Position numbers and translations under genes: made by a program | Shown: in pieces, positions 6,582 to 12,569 of the stretch | Numbering within the stretch: the stretch's first letter is position 1 | Layout: each line of letters begins with the position of its first letter | Source: Candidatus Bathyarchaeota archaeon | GTDB lineage: Archaea > Thermoproteota > Bathyarchaeia > TCS64 | Direction: 5' to 3' | DNA length: 12,633 nucleotides | Assembly: GCA_003662205.1 (NCBI GenBank) | Contig: QMXQ01000025.1 | Location: 1-12,633, forward strand | The notes under the pieces: model-generated | What the model was told of the DNA's origin: nothing | Database searches by the model: none | The model's input: only the letters and a program-made list of their open reading frames with translations

Positions 6582-7388
6582 TTGCTGGAGAAGCTGCAGC
6601 GCGAGCTGGAGCGGGTTGAGGTGCTAAGGAAAAAGGCGGTGGAGTTCAAGGACCGCCGGTTCCCCGACCTAGAGGGCTTCAACCTCATAGACGGCATGCC
6701 CTATCATGTCGTGGACGGAGTGCCCCATTATTACTACATAGTCGAGGAGGTGAGCGAGCGACTCTTCCGCCACCATCCGCGCACCCTCGACGAGTGCGCC
6801 CTCGCCGTCATGGCCATCACCGACATCGGCAGGGTCGATGTAATCGGCGCCATCGAGGCCCTTGCCATCCCCATATGCACCTCCCTCTCTCTGAAAACGC
6901 GCCTGCCCATGGCGATCATCGGCAAGCGCAGATACGTGGACGACGTGACGGGGTGGACGCCGCCGACCCAGATCGAGATCGTGAAAACGACGGGCTACAG
7001 CAGGACATACCTGTACGCGAACGACATCCCCCGGGGGAGCAACCTCCTCCTCGTCGAGCCGATATCGAGCACGGGCGGAACCCTGAGGAACGTGACAGAG
7101 CGGCTGGAGGAGAACGGCGTCAACGTCGTCGACCTCATCACCGTCATAGGTAAGCCCGACTACGGATACGAGGAGGAAATCGCCAAAACAGGACGGAAGG
7201 TGAAAACCCTGCTAAAAGTCAGGATCAAGAACTACGTTGAGACAAGTGACGGCCACGGATACGCGGAGACCGAGGTGGAGAAAACCGAGTGGTTCAGGAA
7301 AGCGGAGCCCTTCGTCGACGAGATGTACCCCCGCTACGAGGAGGCTATGAAGCGGCTCCTAGAACGCTCCACCGCGAAGAGGAGCTGA
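6582..7388 (+). CDS. Archaeal HGPRTase-like phosphoribosyltransferase homologue with altered PRPP loop
   Basis: The 268-residue product resembles archaeal purine phosphoribosyltransferases (Hpt/Apt-like, type I fold). IGAIEALAIPICTSLSL at 88-104 matches the family helix after the first core strand, and TTGYSRTYLYAND at 136-148 matches the conserved segment before the PRPP loop. The PRPP loop itself reads LLLVEPISSTGGTLR at 155-169, where family members have a V-D-D pair followed by (V/I)-x-T-G-G-T. The second acidic residue that holds the ribose hydroxyls is therefore proline (P160). The protein is longer than the roughly 190 residues of typical archaeal Hpt, with a helical N-terminus and a C-terminal extension from about 217. 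TTG 6582 has GGGGG 6 bases upstream. It may be a diverged enzyme or a PRPP/purine-sensing protein. The divergent neighbour is sucCD and the convergent one is the PPOX gene. Confidence 0.75.
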   Translation: MLEKLQRELERVEVLRKKAVEFKDRRFPDLEGFNLIDGMPYHVVDGVPHYYYIVEEVSERLFRHHPRTLDECALAVMAITDIGRVDVIGAIEALAIPICTSLSLKTRLPMAIIGKRRYVDDVTGWTPPTQIEIVKTTGYSRTYLYANDIPRGSNLLLVEPISSTGGTLRNVTERLEENGVNVVDLITVIGKPDYGYEEEIAKTGRKVKTLLKVRIKNYVETSDGHGYAETEVEKTEWFRKAEPFVDEMYPRYEEAMKRLLERSTAKRS

Positions 7389-7457
7389 ACGAGAACAATC
7401 GCATCTTCAACCTTAAGCCCTCGTTTCAGCCAAGCCTCATGCCCAAGGACGCCGGGT

Positions 7458-7883
7458 TCACACCGTCACTTCTTTGGATTTTTTGCCGCTCAGGTACTCT
7501 ATGTCGATCCGGCCGACCATGGTCTGGTCGAAGAGCTCGGGGGTGATCCGCCCGATCAGCGACTCCGGGTTGCTGTCGAGCTGCCTTATCATGCACTCCA
7601 GTGCGCGGCGCTTCTCGTCAGGGTCGTCAATGAAGGTCACCCGGCCCGAGAAGTGGACGGATGCATAGAGATGGGTGCACTCGCCGTCGGAGTAGCCGTG
7701 ATCCAGCAGAGCCTGCCCCCACACGGTGTTGTTCGCCCTGAGGTAGTCGAGCTTTTTCCCCTCACGGGCGCAGTGGAAGTAGATGCAGTTGCGGTCTTCG
7801 TCGTAGCCGTGGCTGAGGGAGACCAGATACGGCTGGTCGTCGACAGACATCGCCAAAGTCACATACTGTGCGGACCGGAGCAC
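7458..7883 (-). CDS. Pyridoxamine 5'-phosphate oxidase-family flavin-binding protein (N-terminus cut by amber codon)
   Basis: The 141-residue open part belongs to the split-barrel flavin-binding (PPOX / nitroimidazole-resistance NimA-like) family. YVTLAMSVDDQPYLVSLSHGYD at about 7-28, IYFHCAREGKKLDYLRANNTVWG at about 34-56 and YASVHFSGRVTFIDD at about 73-87 follow the family strands that contact FMN or F420-like flavins. The open frame begins at GTG 7883 with no usable Shine-Dalgarno. The reading frame continues upstream through a TAG at 7920-7922 to a better start, TTG 7946, and the upstream residues match the family's N-terminus (see 7884-7946). The gene is therefore probably truncated by a point nonsense change, or the base is a sequence error. 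It converges with the phosphoribosyltransferase gene and diverges from the aldo/keto reductase gene. Confidence 0.7.
   Translation of the reverse strand: MLRSAQYVTLAMSVDDQPYLVSLSHGYDEDRNCIYFHCAREGKKLDYLRANNTVWGQALLDHGYSDGECTHLYASVHFSGRVTFIDDPDEKRRALECMIRQLDSNPESLIGRITPELFDQTMVGRIDIEYLSGKKSKEVTV
7480..7485 (+). terminator. T6 tract, possible terminator for the phosphoribosyltransferase transcript
   Basis: A run of six T on the plus strand lies about 90 bases past the stop at 7388, inside the 3' end of the convergent PPOX gene, where it encodes lysines on the other strand. Archaeal polymerase can stop at such tracts, but coding use alone would also explain it. Confidence 0.25.
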
Positions 7884-7946
7884 CCTCTTCAGGGCATCAG
7901 GGTTGGTTATCGCCTTGTCCTACCGCCTCAGATGATACTTTACCAA
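7884..7946 (-). pseudogene. Upstream N-terminal part of the PPOX gene, interrupted by TAG at 7920-7922
   Basis: Read from TTG 7946 in the frame of the PPOX gene, the sequence is MVKYHLRR-stop-DKAITNPDALKRVLRS, running directly into the conserved YVTLAM strand. R-R-x-D-K-x-I at the N-terminus followed by a helix is the usual beginning of this family, so the amber codon occupies the variable x position. AAGGAG lies a few bases upstream of TTG 7946, and a TATA-like CTTTATTAAC at 7973-7982 gives a transcript start near 7951. These signs argue that the original gene began here with 162 codons, one of which is now TAG. Confidence 0.6.
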
Positions 7947-7972
7947 GATACTCCTTCCATAGAAGGGCGACA

Positions 7973-7982
7973 GTTAATAAAG
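7973..7982. promoter_or_regulatory. Shared TATA-like element between the PPOX and aldo/keto reductase genes
   Basis: GTTAATAAAG on the plus strand reads CTTTATTAAC on the minus strand, so it could serve either gene. For the plus strand it predicts a start near 8005 and a leader of about 60 bases to ATG 8064. For the minus strand it predicts a start near 7951, just ahead of TTG 7946. Confidence 0.4.
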
Positions 7983-8063
7983 GCTCTCTGGAGGATCGAC
8001 GCGCCCCTTTTCGAAAATCCTATCGGCTTCAGCCTCGATCCAATAGTGGATGTTGATTCGAGC

Positions 8064-8894
8064 ATGGAATACAAAGAGCTTGCAGGCGGCTTCCGGATAC
8101 CCGTGCTAGGCCTGGGGACGTGGAGGATGGGCTGGAGGCAGACGGCGGACACCTCTAGGGATGGGGAGGAAATCGCCGCCATCAGGGCGGCCATCGACCT
8201 CGGTCTGACCCACATCGACACGGCGGAGTACTATGGGGCAGGCCACGCCGAGGAGCTGGTGGGCGAGGCCATACAGCCCTACGACCGACGCTCTCTCTTC
8301 ATCACCACGAAGGTCTGGAGAACCCACCTTAGATACGACGACCTCATCTCATCGATTAAGGCGAGCCTGAAACGCCTCGCCGTCGATTACGTCGACCTCT
8401 ACCTCGTCCACTGGCCGAACCCTGAGGTCCCCCTCCAGGAGACAATGAGGGCGCTGGAGCATTGCGTGGATGAGGGATACACCAGATTCATAGGCGTCAG
8501 TAACTTCTCCGCATCCCTCCTCGCTGAAGCCCAAGCCGGTCTCAGGGATCACCGCCTCGTCGCCGACCAGGTCAAATACAGCCTGATGGAGCAGGCCCCT
8601 AGGAGAGGGTTGCTTCCCTACTGCGAGAAAAACGACGTAATGCTCATCGCTTACACACCCCTAGCGAAGGGACGCCTCGCCAAGCCGGGACACTCCGTCC
8701 TCGACGCGTTGGCGGAGAAATATGGGAGAACCCAGGCGCAGGTCTCCTTGAACTGGCTTATATCTCAGGAGAAGGTCATCGCCATACCAAAGTCTTCGAG
8801 ACGGGAACACGCGAAAGATAACGCAGGGGCCATCAGCTGGAGGCTGAGTGACGAGGACTGGGAGACTCTCTCAGAGGCCTTCAGGCGCCCCTAG
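8064..8894 (+). CDS. Aldo/keto reductase
   Basis: This 276-residue cytosolic NAD(P)H-dependent reductase has the AKR TIM-barrel fold. The catalytic tetrad is visible: D52 and Y57 in HIDTAEYYG, K83 in ITTKVW, and H116 in YLVHWPN. Further family marks are VPVLGLGTW-type N-terminus (IPVLGLGTW, 12-20), GVSNFS near 145-150, and the C-terminal IAIPKSSRREH segment that binds the cofactor phosphate. The length is typical. The frame is open far upstream through the antisense of the PPOX gene, but that part has no AKR similarity; ATG 8064 is where the family N-terminus begins. GTG 8046 is an alternative start. The Shine-Dalgarno is weak for both. The substrate cannot be predicted from sequence. Confidence 0.93.
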   Translation: MEYKELAGGFRIPVLGLGTWRMGWRQTADTSRDGEEIAAIRAAIDLGLTHIDTAEYYGAGHAEELVGEAIQPYDRRSLFITTKVWRTHLRYDDLISSIKASLKRLAVDYVDLYLVHWPNPEVPLQETMRALEHCVDEGYTRFIGVSNFSASLLAEAQAGLRDHRLVADQVKYSLMEQAPRRGLLPYCEKNDVMLIAYTPLAKGRLAKPGHSVLDALAEKYGRTQAQVSLNWLISQEKVIAIPKSSRREHAKDNAGAISWRLSDEDWETLSEAFRRP

Positions 8895-8956
8895 AACCCC
8901 ATTTCTGTTCAAGATGACGCCAAGATCGCATAGTTCAGGGGTTTACGCGTAGTATC

Positions 8957-8966
8957 CTTTTTAAGG
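8957..8966 (+). promoter_or_regulatory. Candidate TATA box for hppA
   Basis: CTTTTTAAGG lies about 55-60 bases ahead of TTG 9020, predicting a transcript start near 8990. Its presence suggests the promoter is intact although the coding region is broken. Confidence 0.45.
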
Positions 8967-9019
8967 AGTAAGAGAATGGGATGGGTTAGCACGCGGAGAA
9001 CTCGAAAGGTGGTTGACGA

Positions 9020-10809
9020 TTGGAGATGAGTCTCCTCTGGATTCCTGTAATAACGGGTCTCGCCGCTTTCGGATGCATATTCATTGTTTACAACCTCCTC
9101 AAGAATGAAGCACCGGGTAATCAGAGGATGCGGGAGATCGCGGGCTTCATCCGAGAGGGGGCGCGGACCTTCCTGAAGAGGGAGCTACAGACTATCTCTT
9201 ATTTCATCGTTGGGTTGGGCTTGGTCCTCTTGCTGATCTTCTGGCCCCAGTGGCAGATCGCATTCGGCTTTGTACTCGGGGCGGCATATACACGAAGGCG
9301 GCTGACGTGGGGGCGGACCTCGTTGGCAAGATAGAGGCAGGAATCCCCGAGGACGACCCGAGAAACGCCGCGGTCATAGCTGATCTAGTGGGCGACAACG
9401 TTGGCGACTGCGCGGGGAGGGGCGCGGACCTCTTCGAGTCCGGGAGCGACAACCTCGTCGCGGCCATGATCGTCGGGTTGATCTTCGTCCCCACTTATGG
9501 CTGGGCTGCCGTGCTGTTCCCCCTCATAACGAGGCCCATCGGCAATATTGCGACCCTCATCGGCCTCTTCTCAGTCAGGCAGTGGGAGGGCAGGAACCCC
9601 ATAACCTCCCTCAACATAGCGCTGATGGCCGCGGGCGTCGCTTCCTTCATAGGCTTCTATATCACCGCCGAGTACCTCATGCACGACATCAGATTCTTCT
9701 ACTGCCTCTCCCTAGGCCTCTTGGCCGCACTCCTCGTCTCCTACGTCGTCCAGCATTACACGGGGATAACGAAGCCGCCAGTCAACAAAACCGCAGAGGC
9801 GAACTGCAGCGGCGCCGCGGTCGGGCTGATGCACGGCTTTGCCTACGGGATGGAGTCCGCTGCGATACCCATCTTCATTATAGCCGCGGTCAGAATAGCG
9901 GCATACGAGATATTCGGCGGGGACATTCCGGGGATCTACGGGATCGTGGCGGCGGCTCTCGGCCTCACCGAGATCAAGGGGATGATCATGGCCACGGATA
10001 CCTTCGGCCCCATAGCCGACAACGCCAGAGGTATAGCTGAGATGGCTGGACTAGGGGCCGAGGTGGAGAGAGAGGCGGAGGCCCTTGACGCCGCCGGAAA
10101 CATCACAAAGGCGATCACGAAGGGATACTCCATGGCGGCGGCGGCCCTAACCAGCTCCCTGCTCCTCTTCGCCTAACTCGTAGAGGTGGCGAGGCATCAG
10201 GAGGTCCCCTTCGTCCACTTCTCACAGGTCGCCGAGTTCCTGAACATCGCTGACCCGAGGACCATGGCCTCCCTCCTCATCGGGGCTGCCATCCCCTTCC
10301 TGTTCACGGCCTTCGCCATCAAGCCCGTCGCCAAGACGGCTAATCAGGTTGTGAACGAGGTGCGAAGGCAGTTCAGGGAGATCCCAGGCCTCATGGAGGG
10401 GAGGGCAAAACCCGATTACGCCGCTTGTGTCGACATAACCACCAAAAACGCGTTGAGGGAGATGGTGGCCCCGCCCCTCATAGGGGTGGTAGCCCCCATC
10501 GTCGTGGGGATCGTCCTAGGCCCCTGGTTCCTCGCCGCCTTCCTCGTCTCCACGACCATCGTCGGGGCCCTCCTCGCCACGTTCATGTTCAACTCCGGCG
10601 CGATCTTCGACAACTCAAAGAAGTTCATCGAGGATGGAAACTTCGGCGGGAAGAACACAGAGGCCCACCACTGCGCCGTCATAGGCGACACCTTCGGCGA
10701 CCCCCTCAAGGATACAGCCGGGCCTAGTCTACACATACTGATAAAGCTGGTGAACATCGTCTCGATCACCCTGCTCCCTCTCTTCCTCACCTTCTCTCTA
10801 CTTGGATAG
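9020..10809 (+). pseudogene. hppA: Membrane-bound proton-pumping pyrophosphatase, broken by deletion/frameshift and nonsense codon
   Basis: An intact relative hydrolyses PPi and pumps H+ across the membrane with 16 helices. Here the frame from TTG 9020 (GGTGG 7 bases upstream) encodes the first two helices up to GFVLGA at 9266-9283. Sequence then jumps, in another frame, to RGGIYTKAADVGADLVGK, the first substrate loop. About 110 residues holding roughly helices 3-5 are missing. The second frame continues through EDDPRN and DLVGDNVGDCAG to a TAA at 10174-10176, after LLLFA; the same frame resumes as LVEVARHQ and runs to TAG 10807-10809, passing GDTFGDPLKDTAGPSLHILIK. The TAA sits where relatives often have tyrosine (TAC or TAT). 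GNITKAITKGY carries the lysine that marks K+-independent H+-PPases. Apart from these breaks conservation is good, so the damage is recent or an assembly error. Confidence 0.88.
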
Positions 10810-10965
10810 GGCCCCTTGGAACAAGAAGATTAAGACGGAGAACGACGGATCAGGGACAAGAGAACCGCGCCAAGAGCGAGGAACCTCATGAACATACTCG
10901 CCTCAAGGCCAACTCCCTGCTGACAGACTAATCGAGCATAAAAAAATCTTGGATTAAACTAATTA

Positions 10966-11065
10966 GTGCAGCGGGTGGAAACCGGAAAAACAGCCCCATT
11001 CTATGGGTAGATTTGGTGCGGGGGGGTTAGCTTCAAACCTCGGTTTAAATCCTCGCTTTTTGCAC
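10966..11065 (+). other. Possible structured RNA or relic (weak)
   Basis: Ends can pair as GTGC/GCAC (10966-10969 with 11062-11065) and AGCGGG/CTCGCT (10970-10975 with 11052-11057), separated by a 4-base bulge. Inside are a CCCAT-TCT-ATGGG hairpin (10995-11007) and a 6-base-pair GGGGTT/AACCTC hairpin with a 7-base loop (11023-11041). It does not fit a tRNA: the loops lack the invariant T-loop and anticodon-loop bases. Confidence 0.2.
11028..11065 (+). repeat. Diverged repeat, copy A
   Basis: The first 27 bases match copy B at 11156-11182 in 20 positions; six of the seven differences are C/T changes. The shared core is AAACCT-GGTT-AAAT-CT, and both copies end near GCAC/GCGC. Confidence 0.35.
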
Positions 11066-11131
11066 AAATCCAGATTTCTAATCAGAGATAGATTTCAAAG
11101 TGCTGGGTTAGGTTCACATATACGTTTATAA

Positions 11132-11151
11132 TCCACGTTTTTTAGCGTGGA
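11132..11151 (+). other. Hairpin TCCACG-8-CGTGGA
   Basis: A 6-base-pair perfect stem encloses a T-rich loop (TTTTTTAG). A TATA-like TTTATAAT at 11124-11131 lies immediately upstream. No gene follows on either strand; the role is unknown. Confidence 0.3.
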
Positions 11152-11155
11152 GCAA

Positions 11156-11194
11156 TAGATCTAAACCTTGGTTCAAATTCTTATTGTTGTGCGC
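11156..11194 (+). repeat. Diverged repeat, copy B
   Basis: This is the partner of copy A at 11028-11065, about 128 bases apart and in the same orientation. Its GGTTCAAATTC looks like a tRNA T-loop, but the flanking bases do not pair as a T-stem. Confidence 0.35.
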
Positions 11195-11284
11195 ATAAGA
11201 TTTTGAGATTCTTTTCGTGGAATCTCCTTTGCAAGGGAAGGGAAACTTCGATTTTGCATTATCAGGTTGCACGAAGCGATAGAG

Positions 11285-11467
11285 TTATTTTCTTTTACGT
11301 TTGGAATGCCAGTTAATGAAAAGCATCCAATACAAGAATAGTAGCGCAACGATAGCAATCCAATTAGGTTCTTCTAAAGTTGACTTTGGTAATGTAACAA
11401 TGTAACCAATCACACTAATTGTTACTATCACCGAAATTATTGCGACGGTAATTCCGGTTTTTTCCAT
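11285..11467 (-). CDS. Small two-helix membrane protein of unknown function
   Basis: The 60-residue product has two hydrophobic segments, about residues 5-26 and 34-53, separated by a short loop with acidic residues, and ends in a basic tail (HSKRKRK). By the positive-inside rule the C-terminus should be cytoplasmic. ATG 11467 has GGAG 5 bases upstream. It overlaps the end of the preceding small gene by 31 bases, so it is probably the last gene of the AbrB-methyltransferase operon. I recognise no family. Small size means it could be a chance frame, but the Shine-Dalgarno, overlap and clean membrane topology speak for a real gene. Confidence 0.55.
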   Translation of the reverse strand: MEKTGITVAIISVIVTISVIGYIVTLPKSTLEEPNWIAIVALLFLYWMLFINWHSKRKRK

Positions 11468-11634
11468 AGTTTCTCCACTTCCTCATGTAGGCTATACCTA
11501 AATCCGTGAAAATGATAGACAGAGGCAAACGTTCTTTCTCCCAACTCTTTTAAACTCAACGAGCCCTCTTTCAGTAAAGCCGTCAGAATATATTTTTGGA
11601 AATTACTACGCCGATGTTTTCTAACTCTTTTCAA
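11437..11634 (-). CDS. Small helix-turn-helix-like protein of unknown function
   Basis: The 65-residue product has a basic N-terminus (KRVRKHRR) followed by KYILTALLKEGSLSLKELGERT at about 14-35, which looks like the first helices of a winged helix-turn-helix domain, and then a segment that may be the recognition helix and wing. This resemblance is by pattern only. The start is TTG 11634 with a weak GAGTG upstream; no ATG is better. It overlaps the 3' end of the methyltransferase gene by 14 bases and the next membrane-protein gene by 31, which is typical of a compact operon. It could be a truncated regulator or a small DNA-binding partner. Confidence 0.5.
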   Translation of the reverse strand: MKRVRKHRRSNFQKYILTALLKEGSLSLKELGERTFASVYHFHGFRYSLHEEVEKLWKKPELPSQ

Positions 11635-12151
11635 ATTTAAACACTCTACTGGTTTTCTCTCTGAAGGAAAACAAGCCGTTCTTGGTCACAGCGTCCAACA
11701 GTTTCTTTTCTGACCACCATGACTTCTGAATAGATAAAACTCCTTTTGCCTTTAGAACACGATGCATCTCCCATATAACCGCATCCACGTCACCCAACGC
11801 GTGGACGACACCAAAGAGAAAGGCTACATCAATGCTCTCGTCCGGTAAACCTGTTTCGCTAGCATCGGCGAGTATAACCTCAATGTTCTTTAGATCCTTC
11901 TCCTTGATTTTACGTCGCACAGTCTCAACTGCCACTGGATTAACATCTAGCGTATACACTTTTCCTTTCTCTCCTACTATTTTTGCTGCCGGAATTGTAA
12001 AAAAGCCGGGACCACAGCCAACCTCCAGCACTTTCTGCCCGGACTTGAGTCCTGCTGCATTCAAAAGCCCGTAGGGGTTTACAAATAGGCCATAGAGAGT
12101 ATCATGAACGAAGGATATCATTCTGAAATGTACTCTATCATATATGGACAT
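11621..12151 (-). CDS. Class I SAM-dependent methyltransferase (UbiE/Methyltransf_11-like)
   Basis: This 176-residue protein has a Rossmann-fold methyltransferase core. Motif I VLEVGCGPG lies at 41-49, the acidic end of strand 2 (VYTLDVNP, D69) binds the SAM ribose, LADAS at 94-98 gives D96 near the adenine, and FLFGVVHAL at 111-119 is the motif after the substrate loop, followed by EMHRVLKAKGVL at 128-139. The C-terminus ends with a strand pair typical of small family members, so the protein looks complete though short. The first 30 residues may form a substrate lid. ATG 12151 is preceded by GGCGGAG. It follows the AbrB-like gene by 10 bases. Substrate (lipid, quinone, metal or small molecule) cannot be read from the sequence. 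Confidence 0.9.
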   Translation of the reverse strand: MSIYDRVHFRMISFVHDTLYGLFVNPYGLLNAAGLKSGQKVLEVGCGPGFFTIPAAKIVGEKGKVYTLDVNPVAVETVRRKIKEKDLKNIEVILADASETGLPDESIDVAFLFGVVHALGDVDAVIWEMHRVLKAKGVLSIQKSWWSEKKLLDAVTKNGLFSFREKTSRVFKFEKS

Positions 12152-12161
12152 TTTCTCCGCC

Positions 12162-12431
12162 TTATTCGTTGGAATGAATCTTTCTTCTGAGTTCCTTCTT
12201 TGCGGTTTCTCTATCTTCTTCGCTGACAGCTCCTAAGATTTTTAATGCAAGCTCTTTCATAACGCCCGCTTTCACAATGGCAATACCCTTTTTTATATCG
12301 CCCGCGACAACAAGCTTGTCCCCTGGTTTAATGTCAAATTGGTCTCTCGCTTCTTTAGGTATTACTATCTGACCTCTTTCTCCCACAGTTACAATTCCGT
12401 ATATATACTTGCCCTCTTCTACCTCAGTCAT
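12162..12431 (-). CDS. AbrB/SpoVT-family DNA-binding regulator
   Basis: The 89-residue protein has the swapped-hairpin AbrB fold: VTVGERGQIVIPKEARDQFDIKPGDKLVV at about 14-42 carries the G-Q-I-x-I-P-K-x-x-R signature, and a C-terminal helical tail with charged residues follows (about 57-89). Such proteins act as dimers on AT-rich DNA, as transcription regulators or as antitoxins. The nearest gene is a methyltransferase rather than a recognisable toxin, so regulation of its own operon is the simpler idea. ATG 12431 has AGGATGAT upstream and a TATA box about 55 bases away. It is the first gene of a four-gene minus-strand operon. Confidence 0.9.
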   Translation of the reverse strand: MTEVEEGKYIYGIVTVGERGQIVIPKEARDQFDIKPGDKLVVAGDIKKGIAIVKAGVMKELALKILGAVSEEDRETAKKELRRKIHSNE

Positions 12432-12456
12432 TCAAATCATCCTTAACATATTAGTC

Positions 12457-12467
12457 ATGCAAAGCAT
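12457..12467 (-). promoter_or_regulatory. Inverted repeat at the predicted transcript start of the AbrB operon (possible operator)
   Basis: ATGC-AAA-GCAT is a perfect inverted repeat flanked by related CATA/TAGT/ACTA words over 12447-12480. It covers the transcript start predicted from the TATA box. Binding by the AbrB-like protein for self-control is an inference. Confidence 0.35.
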
Positions 12468-12483
12468 ACTTGACATACTATTC

Positions 12484-12493
12484 CTATTTAAAT
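12484..12493 (-). promoter_or_regulatory. TATA box for the AbrB-methyltransferase operon
   Basis: ATTTAAATAG on the minus strand lies about 55 bases upstream of the AbrB start codon. It predicts a transcript start near 12460 and a leader that contains the AGGATGAT Shine-Dalgarno. Confidence 0.5.
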
Positions 12494-12569
12494 CTTACGG
12501 TGACTACACTCGTGAAGGATGTTACCTTGGCTGGTGACCCTGGGCCTGCCCGAAGCCGGCGAGCATGAC

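Larger units (their letters stand above)
10810..11284. other. Gene-poor region with transition to AT-rich DNA
   Basis: No convincing gene is seen in these 475 bases. The first 120 bases after hppA are still moderately GC-rich; from about 10,930 the DNA is AT-rich. It contains a run of seven A at 10940-10946 (a T tract on the minus strand, which could end the operon to the right), a set of possible RNA hairpins, a diverged repeat pair, and TATA-like sequences with no gene behind them. Confidence 0.6.

Noticed and set aside
7920..7922. Pyrrolysine at the amber codon of the PPOX gene
   Set aside because: TAG is used as the normal stop of several genes in this window, and no pyl gene is visible. 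Kept only as a remote option.
7653..8063. N-terminal extension of 137 codons on the aldo/keto reductase
   Set aside because: It is antisense to the PPOX gene and has no similarity to the AKR fold, which begins cleanly at ATG 8064.
9020..10809. Three separate proteins, or a split pyrophosphatase working in trans
   Set aside because: About 110 essential residues are absent altogether, and the second break is a single stop codon in a continuous frame without a good internal start or Shine-Dalgarno.
11028..11065. tRNA gene suggested by GGTTTAAATCC and GGTTCAAATTC
   Set aside because: The flanking bases cannot form a T-stem, and no acceptor, D-arm or anticodon arm with the invariant bases is present.
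11173..11358. A 61-codon minus-strand frame overlapping the membrane-peptide gene
   Set aside because: It lies out of frame within the better-supported two-helix gene, and its product shows no membrane pattern or motif.
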